The notes below the pieces were generated by a model. That model did not search any database and was not told the origin of the DNA. It saw nothing but the letters and a program-made list of their open reading frames with translations. Shown piece after piece: positions 1 through 11,303 of a stretch of DNA of 64,000 nucleotides. The stretch is from Dryocosmus kuriphilus (lineage: Eukaryota; Arthropoda; Insecta; Hymenoptera; Cynipidae). Within the stretch, counting starts at the first letter, position 1. Each line of letters opens with the position of its first letter. The stretch lies in NCBI GenBank assembly GCA_038277395.1, contig CM076191.1, positions 179,846,552 through 179,910,551 on the forward strand, read 5' to 3'. Position numbers and translations under genes: made by a program.

Positions 1-305
1 ATGCTAAAGACATAAATAAAAAAGTATAAAAAGTGAGAGAGTCATCTTAGAGGCGTGGTGGAAAAGCCATGACTAAAATTTTAGGTTAGAAATTTAAATA
101 CGTATATATTTTGACCCGGGAAAAATTTGAAGTAGAAAAGGAAGAAAGAATTTTGTAATAAAAATATTTTAAGGTAAACGAATTTGTGCAATTAAATTAT
201 TATAAATATTACTCAAACCTTGGATGTCAGATCTAAAATTAACAGAATTTGTATCATGTTGTATCTAAATCATTTCGAGAATTAGTCTCTTGTTTAGGTT
301 AGGTT

Positions 306-1442
306 CTATTTCCAGAGTTCGAACATTTTTAAAATTAAAATCGAAATTGTGTGCAAAATCATGAGCGTGTTTAGCGATAGCAGTATTGGTTTTATCATTT
401 TCGATAGATCTTTCGTGTTCACGATTTCTAGTACGTATATTTCTACTGGTTTGGCCGATATACGTTTTACTACAGTTTTTACATTTGTGCTTTTAAACAC
501 AGTTACATTTGTTTTCTTTTTCAATTTTATCTTTAGTACTTTTAAGACAAGTTTTTTAAAGATTATTTTCTATAGAGAAGATTATTTGTATGTTACTGTT
601 GTTAAAAATTCTAAAAAGGCATTCGTCGAGGTTTTGAATATATTGTAGTACAATTTTTTTTTTTCCTTCAGAAACATCATTTGTTTTTACTAAATTTTGT
701 GTATTTTTAATTAGTTTATAGCGCTCGTCGATTTTGTCTTTTAAAAAATCTAATGGATAACCATTTTTAAGTAAAGTTGTTTTAATAAGATTTAAATTGT
801 CTTTATGGTATCGAACATCAGATAATTTTATAGCTCTATCGACGAGACCATAAATTACGCTGATTTTATGGTAAATCGGATGGCAAGAACTATAGTTTAG
901 AAATCTGCCGGACCATGTTGGTTTGCGATACCAGTTAGTGATGCCTTTGTTATTTTCTATCGTTAATGATAAATCTCGAAAGTTAATTTTATTGTTAATT
1001 GCCATTTCCATGGTAAATTTTAATCTGTCATTAGCAGAGTTAAATTTGTCAATAATTTCGTGAACTTTACTTTTGGGAAGACAAATTAATGTGTCGTCTA
1101 TGTAACGAAAATAAAAAATTATTGGAAAATTAGTAGATTTCAAAACTTTACTTTCGATATTTTCCATAACAATATTAGCAGCGGCTGCAGAAATGGGTGA
1201 ACCCATTGGCAATCCGAAGATCTGTAGATAGAATTTATCATTGAATTGGCAATATGAGGATTCTAAACATAATTTAAGGATAGTGTCGAAATTCTCTTTG
1301 GAAAGAAAAGAGTGAGGCTTAATTTCGATTCAGCGTTTTCGAATGGTACTTCTAATAAGGTTCCAAGAAATATTCGTGTACATTGAAACAATATCTAAAG
1401 AGATAATAGTAAAATCATCGGGGATTGTGATTTTATCGATCT
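306..1442 (-). pseudogene. PLE-A reverse transcriptase/GIY-YIG endonuclease, 3' two thirds
   Basis: The open stretch 556-1212 begins within the MPMGSPISAAAANIVME block, the PLE version of RT motif B. It continues through FRYIDDTLICLP (the catalytic DD of motif C) and the NWYRKPTWSGRFLNY block conserved in PLEs. Upstream in the same frame, DFTIISLDIVSMYTNIS (motif A, first catalytic Asp) is read from 1430 to about 1370, then interrupted by a TGA. Downstream, after frame damage, CKNCSKTYIGQTSRNIRTR shows the GIY-YIG nuclease with its Cys-rich lead-in. One stop lies in motif A's exon-like stretch and another before the nuclease, so this copy cannot make protein. The family assignment is secure; the clade is not determined. 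Confidence 0.85.
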
Positions 1443-1444
1443 TA

Positions 1445-2732
1445 CGAAGGCAGGTCAATAAGTCTTTAGAAAGTCTAAGAGATGGCTCTCGTAGCGTCGC
1501 CAATGGTCAGTTTTAAGTAAGCGACACTCCTCACTAGGTATCTGGCAAAGTTGCAGCCATATTCATCGAGTGGCTTTGTTTTAATGGTCAGTTGAAGTAA
1601 ACAACTTCTGTTTCTTTTTTAAATGGAAAAAAGTGAGTTTAGAGCAGTGATCAAACATTTCTATTTAAAAGGCTTAACAGAAAGAAAATAAAAGCTGAGT
1701 TGTATTTAGTTCATGGCACATCTGCCCTTGCATTTGCAACAGTTTATAACTGGATAAATGAATTTAAACGTGGCCGTACATCAACAGCAGACGAACGTCG
1801 TTCAGGACGTCCCGTAGACGTGAGTACCCCGGAAATGATCCATAATATCCTCGACATGGTGTTAAGAGACCGAAGAATAAAATCGCGCGAAATAGTTGAG
1901 GCCACAGGGGTTTCAAAAGTACCGTCATTTCAATTTTGCAAAATAAATTGGGAATGAAAAAAATTTCTGCAAGATGGGTGTCGCGTTTGCTCTCAGCTGA
2001 GAATAAACGCAACCGCGTGGTCTGTTCTGAGGCTCTTTTGGAACGCATGCGTCGCAACCCAGATGAGCTTCTGCGCAGATTGATAACTGTAGATGAAACG
2101 TGGATACACCACTACACTCCCGAGACGAAAGAGCAGTCTAAACAGTGGATTGTTAAAGGCGAAAGGGCTCCAAAGAAGGCAAAGACGGTGAAATCAGCTG
2201 GAAAGATTATGGCTACCGCATTTTGGGATGCACGTGGTATTATCTTCATTGACTATTTGCAAAAGGGACAGACGATCACTGGACAGTATTATGCGTCATT
2301 GTTAGGACAGCTAAATGAGAAAATAAAAGAAAATCGTCCACATTTGAAGAAAAAAAAAGTCCTTTTTCTCCAGGATAATTCACGAGTACATACGTGCGCA
2401 GTTTCAATGGCTAAATTTGAGGAATTGAAGTTTGAATTGATAGACCATCCACCGTATTCACCAGATCTGGCCCCGAGTGACTTCTGATTTCCAAATTTAA
2501 AAAAATGGCTCAGCGGACAACGGTTTAGTTCAAATGAGGAAGTCATCGCCCACACAAATGCTTATTTTGAGGAACTACCGCAATCATACTTTTCTGAAGG
2601 CTTAAAAAAGTTGGAGGGACGTCTATCAAAGTGTATCGAACTAGAAGAAGACTGTGTTGAAAAAAAAAAAAAAATTACACAAAAAAAATTTTTTTTTCTA
2701 TCTTTTTCTAAAGACTTATTGACCTGCCCTCG
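1445..2732 (+). mobile_element. mariner transposon inserted in PLE-A
   Basis: A 1,288-bp mariner is bounded by inverted repeats of about 28 bp. The left end reads cgaaggcaggtcaataagtc and the right end is its near-perfect reverse complement. TA target duplications flank it at 1443-1444 and 2733-2734. The length is normal for a full mariner. It lies opposite in orientation to the host PLE and interrupts that element's reverse-transcriptase frame. Confidence 0.93.
1623..2657 (+). pseudogene. mariner transposase (DD34D), frameshifted
   Basis: Translation starts at ATG 1623 (MEKSEFRAVIKHFYLKGLT), shifts frame near 1680, and continues with the helix-turn-helix region KWxxEF-like VYNWINEFKRGRTSTADERR. 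It shifts again near 1920 and then runs open to a TGA at 2485-2487. The catalytic residues of the DD34D triad are all present: VDETW, LQDNSRVH, and YSPDLAPSD with 34 residues between the last two Asp. The stop after APSDF replaces the usual Trp codon. The C-terminal tail resumes beyond it and ends in CVEK near 2657. At least two frameshifts and one stop make it inactive, although the active site itself is preserved. Confidence 0.9.
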
Positions 2733-2850
2733 TATTTTTAAAATTCCAACTGTACTTAATGTGATAATTTGTTTTTCCTACGATTTTTTGTAGAGAATTT
2801 GCTAAAGATTTAGATATACATTGGAATGATGAGCCTGGAAAGGAAATAAT

Positions 2851-3518
2851 TGCATAAATACATTATTTTAACTTAACAATAACATCTTCGTAAGTACTAT
2901 CCAGCATCATCTTTTCAATATTAAATTATAATGTTAAATTACTCAATATCTTACAAAATTAAAATCTTTTGTAGGTTAGAATTTATGGTAAGGTGAAATC
3001 GAACATTTTTGGTTGTGTGTTAAAATATTATCCATATTTCTTAAAATGAAGAGAAGTCTAAAAACGCTTCCTCTTTGGTAAGATGATATTTCGCTCGTTA
3101 TATAAACTATATTATTGTCAGCCAACTAATAATATACATGTATTCTCTATAGAAACCACCGATTATACGTAATTAAACGTCATGAGTAGGAATTAAAACT
3201 AACTCGAAACATGTCGACGAATGTATAATAAACATCATAAGAACTCAGAAAGGCCGCAACATCTTTATTTATTTAGTTATATGATAAGGTTGTACGATAA
3301 AGGTTGTTAAATACGCCTTTATTACGCTTTTATGTTACGCTTTTCATAACCTTTTCTCGCTCGCTATCCTTGTCACGACATTCTTCCCTCCTTTTCCTAT
3401 ATCTGTTTACAAATTTCCAAACATATTTTTACTTTTTCGAATGATCATTTCACATAGTTTTTATTTTTCCGAATCACCATGTGCCGTTACGTGCATGTTA
3501 CATCATTTTCATTCTTCG
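2851..3518. other. No gene seen; AT-rich intronic/intergenic DNA
   Basis: I see no open frame with recognisable protein features and no clear repeat structure. The stretch probably belongs to the large intron upstream of the exchanger exon at 6758. Confidence 0.5.
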
Positions 3519-3684
3519 TAACGGAAATTCCAGTTAATGAAGGTGGCGCTGCAGAAAATAGGCGCCAAATTTGAATTGCACGAATCGCGCATACCGTATC
3601 TGAAATGCGATAGGTTCAAATTGAATTTGGCGCCCATTACCTTCGCTAATCAGAATTTCCATTATAGTACCGTTAAGTGAACAT
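3519..3684. repeat. Short palindromic element (MITE-like)
   Basis: The two halves are imperfect reverse complements over about 75 bp. The left half contains taacggaaattcc, atgaagg and ggcgccaaatttgaattg. The right half contains caaattgaatttggcgccc, ccttcgctaat, gaatttcc and accgtta. The spacing and symmetry suggest a miniature inverted-repeat element. No target duplication could be defined. Confidence 0.6.
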
Positions 3685-3689
3685 TAGGG

Positions 3690-3930
3690 CAAATGGAAAT
3701 TATGAGAAATTGTGATTCGATAAAATAAAAATTAATGCAAATGTTAAATCGGTAAAATTAAAATTATGGCAACTGGTAATTCTGCATAATAAAAATGTTG
3801 GCAAGTAGTACTTAGAAAAAATAAAAATTATATCAAATAATAATTCGGAAAAATAAAAATGTATCAAATGACAATTTAGAAGTATGAAAATTTGGAAAAA
3901 TTAGGAAAAATAAAATTCAGGAGATAGCAA
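3690..3930. repeat. Degenerate short tandem repeat, about 40-45 bp unit
   Basis: A motif like aattcggaaaaataaaaatt followed by a variable atgcaaatg/atcaaatga segment recurs five or six times. It looks like a decayed minisatellite. The copy boundaries are soft because the sequence is very AT-rich. Confidence 0.45.
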
Positions 3931-4985
3931 TGCTCTCCTATTAGTTTAAATTATTTAATAGTAAAATCCATATAATAAAATTCAATTTTTCCGCACATTG
4001 TTAACTTTCCTAATTTCAGGACTGGCTGGTATGAATTACAACTTTTTTTTCTGCGCTTAAAGCATACTCGAGGCACTGCTGTAAAACTCGTTTTTATTTT
4101 AAACTTTTTAACTTGACATTACTTACGCCCCAATAATGCCAGCATTGCATCCCTGAGTGCATCGCTCAGTTTTATTGCGTGCATCCTGAAGAATATTTCA
4201 TTTCAGACGTAATTTTTCTGTCTTTTTATGCAGTAGTATTCTACTCTAAGTAAAAAAATTGCAAATTGAATCCCATTTATATAGATTCCCCAATTATGTC
4301 CCACTAAAACTTTGGGACTAAACAAATCAGTATTAAAGTATTAATTAAAAAAAAATGGTTTATAGTAAATCCCGACATTTTAGGATATATTTAATAAACT
4401 TTTCATATCAAAATGTGGCAATTAATCTGGACATTTATATAAAATAAAATAATAATGCAACGAAATCAAGATATTTTCGAAAATTACGCGTTTAACAAAA
4501 TTCTCTGTAAAAAAGTGTCTATTTCAGAAATAAGTGATAACTTTATATCCATTGTAGTTAGAACATTCTTTTCTTTTAAGTTTTCCAGGGAATTTAGTCC
4601 GCTCCAACTTATGATAGCAAAATTTTGATGTAAGATGCAGTAAAAATGAAATAATTGAGGAAATATGAAATTTTTCTAAAATTTTTACTAAAAAATCGCT
4701 TTTGAAAGCCGTATCTCTTAAACTAGCTTGACTTTGAACATTTGGGACATTCTTTTATGTTGAGTTAACAATTTTAAGTAAAAAGCTTTTATATTAAGCT
4801 TTTTAAAGCCTAGGTTTAAAAAAATTTATCTCAAAAAGTAAAAAGCAAAGATATTTTAAAATACCATCGAACGATTTTTTTCATTTTAGGCTTAAAATAG
4901 TTGAGAGATACATATCTCGAAAAATAATCAGCTATAAAACCGTGATGGCCAAGTCCTTCACAGTCAAAGTTGGTAAAAGCTAAGC
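3931..4985. other. No gene seen; AT-rich
   Basis: No convincing coding frame, RNA gene or repeat was recognised. This is likely intron of the exchanger gene. Confidence 0.45.
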
Positions 4986-4989
4986 GTGA

Positions 4990-6700
4990 ATCACATTTGA
5001 ATGTTCGACTTTAAATAAGATAAAAATAAAAAAAGGACGTGAGAAAAAAGGAAGGGGATTTGGACTTTTTCCTCTTCTTCTTTCCTCTTATATTATTATT
5101 ATTTTTTAAATTTTAATGCAGATATTTAAGAGTGTGTGATCCAATTTGGATCGCTAGATTCTTAGAATTTTTTTGGAAGAAGAGAAAAGTTTCTCTTCTT
5201 TTGTTCAATTTCTAGGAGTTTCGTAATAACATTTGAATATTGAACGTAAATAAGGATCTTAATTTTGATCTATATTTGATTGTAAATGAAAAAAGATAAT
5301 AATAAAAAAAGACGAGGGAAAAAGTAAGGAAGCAGATTTGGAGGTTTCCTTCTTTTTCTTTCCTCTTTTTTTATTTTATTTTTCTGTTTGTTTTAAATTT
5401 GAATGGAGATATTTAAGAGTGTGTGGTCGAAATTTGATCGTTAGATTTTTAGCTTTCTGAAAGAAAATATAAGATATTATTCTTTTTTTTTAACTTTTAA
5501 CAGTTTCGTAATCACATTTTAATATTGAATGTAAATAAGAATTTAAATTTCGATTTATATTTGATTGGAAATTAAAAAAGGAAAATAAAAAAAGGCGAGA
5601 GAAAAATTAAGAGAGCAGATTTGGAGTTTTTCTCTCTTTTTGTTTCCTCTTTTTTTATTTTATTTTTTTTTTTATTTTTTATTTTAATGGAGATATTTAA
5701 GAGTGTGTGGTCGAAATTTGATCGTTAGATTGTTGGTTTTCTGGAAGAAAATATAAGATATTCTTCTTCTTTTTTTAACTTTTAAGAGTTTCGCACTCAC
5801 ATTTGAATATTAAACGTGAATAAGAATTAAAATTCTTATTTATATTTGATTGGAAATTAAAAAAGATAAGAATAAAAAAAAGGTGAGAGAAAAAATAAGA
5901 AAGCAGATTTGGAGACTTTCTTTCTTCTTCTTTCCTCTTTTTTCATTTTATTTTATTTATTTATTTTTTAATTTGAATGTAGATATTTAAGAGCGGTTGT
6001 GATCCAATTTTGATTGTTAGATTCTTATAAATTTGCTTGGAATAAAAGAAAAGAAATCTTTCTTCTTTTAATTTCTACGAGTTTTGTAATCACATTTGAA
6101 TATTGGTGTAAATAAGAATTAAAATTTTGATCTATATTTGATTGTAAATTAAAAAATATAAGAACAAAGAAAACGAGAGAAGAAATAAGGAAGGAGATTT
6201 GGAGGTTTTTTCTTCTTTTTCTTTCCTCTTTTTTTATTCTTTTAGTTTTTTATTTTAATTTGAATGGAGATATTTAAGAGCGTGTGGTCCATATTTTCTC
6301 GTTAGATTCTTAGCTTTCTGGAAGAAAATATAAGGTATTCTTCTTTTTATTTTTAAGAGTTTCGTAATTGCATTTGAATATTGGACTTTAAATAAAAATT
6401 AAAAGTTTAAACTATATTTGATGGAAACTAAAAAAGGTAAAAAAAAAAAAGACGAGAGAAAAATAAGGGAGGAGATTTAGAGGTTTCCTTCTTTTTCTTT
6501 CCTCCTTTTTTTTTTCTTTTAAATTTGCATGGAGATATTTAAGAGTGTATAGTCCAAATTGGATTGTTAAATTCTTAATTTTTTTGTAAGAAAATAAAAA
6601 GAATTTTCTTTGGTTTTTAATTTCTAAGAGTTTCGTAATTACATTTCGGTATTGGACTTTAAATAAGAATTAAAATTTTTATTTATTCTAATTTAATTTC
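4990..6700. repeat. Tandem array, about 287-bp unit, six copies
   Basis: The anchor gatatttaag (followed by agtgtgtgg or a variant) occurs at 5121, 5408, 5692, 5982, 6269 and 6534. The spacings are 287, 284, 290, 287 and 265 bp. Each unit also holds a purine-rich stretch (aaaaaagacgagagaaaaat, then aaggaagcagatttgga) followed immediately by a pyrimidine-rich complement (cttctttttctttcctc). Each unit can therefore form a hairpin of roughly 25-30 bp. The rest of each unit contains a conserved agagtttcgtaatcacattt block. The array ends about 60 bp before the splice acceptor of the exchanger exon. Confidence 0.88.
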
Positions 6701-6757
6701 TTAAATTTTTTTTTTATTCGGGGGCACATCTCTAACATTTTTCTTTATATTTTACAG

Positions 6758-7294
6758 AATCCCGTTGCTACAGCCTTCGAGATATTCTGGATGATTTTCG
6801 AGCCCATCCTTTTTGGAATCACAGGGACACAAATCAAGATTTCCGAATTGGAAGGCAGCACCGTATATCTAGGGATAGGATGTCTCATCGCTGGAATTGT
6901 GATACGTATCATAGCCACGATTCTCGTCGGAATCGGTTCGAAATTAAACCTCAAAGAAAAAGTGTTCATTGCCTTTTCCTGGATGGCCAAAGCCACTGTG
7001 CAAGCGGCTCTTGGTCCTGCTCTGTTAGACTCCATCGACAAAGAAGATGCAGAGCAGGTGGACTATGCGCAAAAAGTATTAGCTATTTGCGTTCTTTCGA
7101 TTTTGCTCACCGCGCCTTTAGGAGCCATTATAATATCTCTCTCGGGACCAAAACTTTTAACAAAAACTGCAGAACCAGTAGCAACAGATGGCTGGCGGGC
7201 CCGCAGGCCATCCATCCGGGACATCTCCATCATCAACGAAGACCCCGACCTGGAGGAAACTGCCGAAAATGGGGAGGAAAATGAAAAGCCCTGA
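6758..7294 (+). CDS. Terminal exon of an SLC9B/NHA-type Na+/H+ exchanger
   Basis: This exon encodes the last 178 residues of a cation/proton antiporter of the CPA2 NHA (SLC9B) family, a multi-pass membrane protein that swaps Na+ or Li+ for H+. The acceptor is tttatattttacag ending at 6757. The frame is open straight from 6758 (NPVATAFEIFW), so the intron is phase 0. Four hydrophobic segments are visible: FEIFWMIFEPILFGITG, VYLGIGCLIAGIVIRIIATI, FIAFSWMAKATVQAALG and VLAICVLSILLTAPLGAIII. The SWMAKATVQAAL block matches the conserved PKATVQAA signature of animal NHEDC2-type proteins. A tail of about 40 residues, acidic towards its end, follows GPKLL and the frame stops at TGA 7292-7294. All other exons must lie upstream of position 1, since nothing homologous is visible in 1-6757. 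The frame is undamaged and looks like a functional host gene. Confidence 0.9.
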   Translation, partial: NPVATAFEIFWMIFEPILFGITGTQIKISELEGSTVYLGIGCLIAGIVIRIIATILVGIGSKLNLKEKVFIAFSWMAKATVQAALGPALLDSIDKEDAEQVDYAQKVLAICVLSILLTAPLGAIIISLSGPKLLTKTAEPVATDGWRARRPSIRDISIINEDPDLEETAENGEENEKP

Positions 7295-8083
7295 TAGACC
7301 TGCGGTTCAACTTGACTTCAGTTCAACGAATTAAGTAAAGAGCCAAGGTGAAAATTCTCTCGCAGCAAAGGAAATCGTCCTAAGTTATATCGTTTGCGAT
7401 GGTGAGGATATCACAGAAATAGAAGATTACAGTGGTGATCAATATCTAGTTTCTGCTTTAAGAACAAAAGCTCTTTGTGAAGAATCCTCTTTGAGAAACG
7501 CTAAAATGTTCCATCCTCACTGAAAACTATATTTCAACTCAGTAATTAAAGAGTGAAAAGGGAATCGAAATTATACGGTCATTGTAAAAGATCTTGACAT
7601 GCTTTTTTAAAGAAATATCAATATTGATAAAAATATTTTCTTAAGAAAGACAATAAGACATAGTACTACATACCTGGATTTATCAGGACATTGGGTGACG
7701 AGTATGATACAAAAAGAGTGCGAAAGTGTGAGATTATATTTAGAGTGATTAGACTTTTCATACCTAGGGAAACTGTTGATCATGCCGAATTTGTTTAACT
7801 GATGTGTCATTTAGCTTTCTCTACTTGTTTTTTTATTCCCTTTTTCCATATTTGTGAAAGACAATGCGGCTTTTTCCGCTATATGTTGCGTGCCTTAATC
7901 AATCATTTGAGAATTATTAGGTGCTTCAAAAAAACATGTATATCTTACAATAGGCGCTCTGCGAGTGGTCTCTTGGGAGAAAATTAGATCCTGTTCTTCA
8001 GTGAAGGTCAGAAATCGTTGTTAGAGGATAGCTGGACTTGAACGTGAAAGAAATTTGTAACAATGAAAAATAAACTTATTACG
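7295..8083 (+). other. Probable 3' UTR of the exchanger gene
   Basis: No coding frame follows the stop. Canonical AATAAA signals occur at 8069-8074 and 8278-8283. Either could end the transcript, so the UTR would be about 0.8-1.0 kb. This placement is inference; no transcript evidence is available. Confidence 0.45.
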
Positions 8084-8528
8084 ATACTTTAAGATCGTTT
8101 CGAGGTGAATCAACGAAGCGGTTCCCATATAAACTTCTAGCCCTCCATTAACCGGCTTTATAGGCAGTAAATCTTTGAAATTGACAGGAGGGACGCGCTT
8201 GGAATTGAGAATTGTATGCCATACGTGAACTCCGGCGTGCTTGTAGATAGTTGTAAATAATTTTAAATAATTATATAAATAAACACAGTGTATTTTATTT
8301 TAACTGTTACCGTGCTCTATCAAATTCAAAGTTCCAAAATTTACCTATACTGGAATGTTTGGGAAAATAAATGTTCATATGTAATATTTCTCGAGTATAT
8401 TGAGAAATGTAAACAGTATATAAAAGTACGAGAGTATTAAAGATAAAATAAATTTTGTTTTTCGTTATGCAATTATTGTGTCTTCTTTTACATAACCTGG
8501 ATTTTTCTGATAATATTGATATTTAGTT
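8084..8528. other. No gene seen
   Basis: This is an AT-rich stretch between the exchanger 3' end and the next repeat. It contains the second candidate poly(A) signal (AATAAA at 8278-8283). Confidence 0.4.
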
Positions 8529-10279
8529 CACTGTAAAAAAAAGTATAATTTCAAGGCTATTTTTCTGTATTAAAACAGTAAACCCAACAAAATAGTCTCG
8601 GATGGTTCTATTTTAGTGCCACTTCATTTTCATGTCGAAAAATAACATTTGAGTATTAGTTTTCGGATCAAAAGAGCGAGAATCAAGTCTCAATGATGTT
8701 TTGTAGATTATAACCGATGCGGAAGGTGTTTGAATTGTTATGATACTATCTGGATTATGTACAATATTAGAAGTTCAGAAATCCTGTTTTGCAGATCTCG
8801 TCGGTTCAATAATTGAACCTGAAACTCTCATAAAGTTTCTTCGGGGAGGTTGGGTTAGGCATCAAAACTTAGGTCCATGAGGTGCTGAAAATACATCTTC
8901 TTCAAGAAAGGTAGGTTAAGGCTATGGTGACAGATGGGTCACGTGACCAAGCTAGTCCTGAATTTTTTAAAACTCAACTCATGACCAAAGTAAATAAAGT
9001 ATCGCTCTGAAATTTTGGAAAATGAAAGAAGAGGCAATAAGCTATGTGTGTCTGTTTTTTTAAATTGGAAATTCGGGGGAAAAAAAATTTTAGGGAAAAT
9101 AAAACTGGAAGCATTATCGGTATTTTTTTTCAAACTAACTCATGTCCACACGAAATAAGAAATCCCGTTGAAACCTTGGCACAGTAAATCCAAGACACTA
9201 ATGAAGGTGTGTCAGGTCCTAAATATTAAAAATTGTTGGAAAAGTTTTTTTAAAATACAAAAAATCAATAATGAGTTATCAACAACGATAATGTTTCTTT
9301 ACGGGCAAAGTAGGAACCTGTACTATAGTGCAAAGTGCATCCGTTGGTATTTATTATTTTTTAAATACGTTTTTATTGTTCCCAGAATTCACGTTTTGCT
9401 ACATACATACTGTTCTTTGAGATTTATTATTATGTTCCCAAATTTTTTCCGCATTATTTTAAGTTTTATTTTTAAATATGAAGCAAAAGATATAGATCAC
9501 AGGACTGGCTTGGTCACGTGGTCCATCTTCCACATGGCCTGAAGGATTGAAACTTCAATTACCTGAATGGCTGTTAAAAGGTGAAGTCGTTAGTTAGCTT
9601 ATGAACTAAAATTTAAAATACCTAGATGATTTATCAAAAGTACAGTTGCTCTAATAATAATCAAACTTGATAATCCAGGTTTAGAAAATACATATTCCTA
9701 GAGGAAGTTGAAGAAGTTAACTTCCTCAGGATATTTTTTTCAGTTCTACAGACTGACCTAATTAGACAACTTAATTAGGCTCGGAAACAGATTTTGGAAT
9801 AATTCGCATTGGCTCGGATATGATTCTTATCCGAAACTTTCGCTTTTGGGTTAGTGCTTTTTATTTTATATTCCCAAATTTTTAGCTCAATATCCCATTT
9901 CGCGGGAACGTAAAATTTGCCCGAAAAAAATGTTTAAACAATTTAGGGGTTAGATTTATATGGCCTTAAGGCCATTTAATACTTGGCCAACTTGGCTGAT
10001 TACCCTCCCAGACAGAAATTTTCGGATCGGGTCTGAGTCTTACACATCTCTATACTTTTTTTGCATTACGGTTTTCTGTTTCTTTTAAGCATGAAGTTGG
10101 AAGTAATATAAACAATACCTCCTGTGCTTCATTTTCGTTCGCTAGGGCGTATCAGTCTTCATTCTGAAGTTAGACAAGTAAAATTGTACACGTTGGCTTC
10201 AAAATAGGACGACTTAGGATTATTATAGGATGCTCCAAAAATGATCCTTAATTTAGAAGGAACCCTAGTTTTTACAGTG
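8529..10279. mobile_element. Non-coding TIR element, copy 1 (CACTGTA ends)
   Basis: The left end reads cactgtaaaaaaaagtata. The right end is aaccctagtttttacagtg, so both termini begin CACTGTAAAAA. A second copy with the same ends and the same internal order lies at 51794-52854. Matching blocks include tctcggatggttctatttta, gtgccacttcatt, tattagaagtt, gcatgaagttggaag and cttcaaaataggacgactta. Copy 1 is longer because of extra sequence in the middle, including two AATACATC-type units like the tandem repeat near 28.1-28.5 kb. No transposase is visible. The superfamily is unknown; the TIRs are loosely hAT-like, but I could not define a target duplication. Confidence 0.6.
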
Positions 10280-10737
10280 TTCAATTTCACGAAAGAATCT
10301 AATGAAATTCTCTACTTTCTAAAACTGAATAAATTGTAACTTTTTATTTTAAATTAATCTATTAATATATATATTATTCCGACCTAATCTCTAAGATTAA
10401 GTTAGTTTCTTTAAACAAAGGTTACGTCCGCTGAAATAAATTATATTTTTGGGCGCCAGATCTCTTCGATCAATTCAAATTACTAAACAAATAACAATGG
10501 AACTTTAGGCTAGTTATAGTTACGGTTTGGTAGAGAGGGGTGGGACGATAAACCACAACACCAATAATTTTTTTTATAAATAAAAGTAAAAATATCCAAA
10601 CCAACTAATCGATTTATTTATTAACAATTCAAACTTTGTTTCAAAATTTACAAAACAGATTTAATTTAGACATAAAACATTTGAAAGTTAAAACAAAAGA
10701 ACATCAAATTTAAATGACAAAATTACTAATCTAATAG
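10280..10737. other. No gene seen
   Basis: AT-rich sequence flanks the PLE dimer. The short stretch gggcgccaga at about 10453 resembles an LTR-element primer-binding site on the minus strand, but nothing else supports that reading. Confidence 0.4.
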
Positions 10738-10753
10738 ACTAGGATCTTTCATT
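10738..10753. repeat. Left target-site duplication of the PLE dimer
   Basis: The 16-bp sequence actaggatctttcatt is repeated exactly at 14974-14989. It brackets both PLE copies as one insertion. Confidence 0.9.
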
Positions 10754-10857
10754 GTAGATAAATAATTAAGTCACGACCCAAAATATATGTTTATGAAAAG
10801 TCATCCAGTTTCAGGGTCAACGAGAAATGAAAACAAACATGTGAATTTAAGTTCGAA

Positions 10858-10888
10858 ACGTTTCGATTTTCATGGACGTCCTCATCAG
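10858..10888 (-). ncRNA. Hammerhead-like motif in PLE-B left terminus
   Basis: Read on the minus strand, this gives CTGATGAG, then a weak stem-loop region, then CGAAACG. It lies 3' of the endonuclease frame of the left copy. PLE terminal repeats are known to carry type I hammerhead ribozymes with a minimal helix III. Helix II is weak here, so this copy may be inactive. Confidence 0.4.
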
Positions 10889-11303
10889 TCTTTAATAATC
10901 CTAAGAATTATACAAAATATGTTATAAAAATACACCTTAAAATACAATTGTGAAAAAAGAAAGTTTACTAGAAGTAAGCAACAAGAGTTACAGAAAATGT
11001 TAAAGGTTATGTTAACATACCTGAAGTATTAAGAAGATATAAATTTCATATTATAAATAAATTTTAAAAATCAACGAGAACATATCTCTTATTTTCAAAC
11101 AAAATAACAAGTTTGAATTAACATTTTTTACAGTATGTCTTAAATTAGTTTGTTTTATTTACATAGTTAAGACAAGAACACAAAACACAAACGTGAGTCA
11201 GGGTGGATGAAACAAGACTGAGTGGAACAAAAACTCAATGTTAGCAAGTTAGGAAATCCGAAAATCACATGTCATTATACAGATAAGGAAGAACCCGCTT
11301 TTA

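Larger units (their letters stand above)
300..2850 (-). mobile_element. Penelope-like element (PLE-A), split by a mariner
   Basis: This is a degenerate retroelement on the minus strand, encoding a Penelope-type reverse transcriptase followed by a GIY-YIG endonuclease. The reverse transcriptase can be followed from about 2845 down to 2735 and again from 1442 to 556, and the endonuclease lies at about 545-306. The gap is a mariner with TA duplications at 1443-1444 and 2733-2734. Removing the mariner and one TA rejoins the PLE reading frame exactly (ends WNFKN and KIDKITIP). The 5' part of the element is missing or too decayed to follow, and no hammerhead-like motif is visible at the 3' side in 1-300. 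Confidence 0.85.

Noticed and set aside
2706..2740. A peptide SKDLLTC-like stretch appears in both orientations beside PLE-A, suggesting an inverted PLE end.
   Set aside because: The inverted match is the mariner terminal repeat (about 28 bp) with TA sites, not PLE sequence. The PLE frame rejoins cleanly without it.
4990..6700. CRISPR-like array of regular repeats.
   Set aside because: The units are about 287 bp, tandem and without unique spacers, and the context is a eukaryotic intron.
9168..9542. 124-codon open frame.
   Set aside because: It lies inside a non-coding TIR element that is repeated at 51.8-52.9 kb, and it has no recognisable domain.
10445..10470. TGGCGCCC on the minus strand, like an LTR-retrotransposon primer-binding site.
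   Set aside because: No LTR pair, gag/pol frame or polypurine tract could be found around it or across the PLE dimer.
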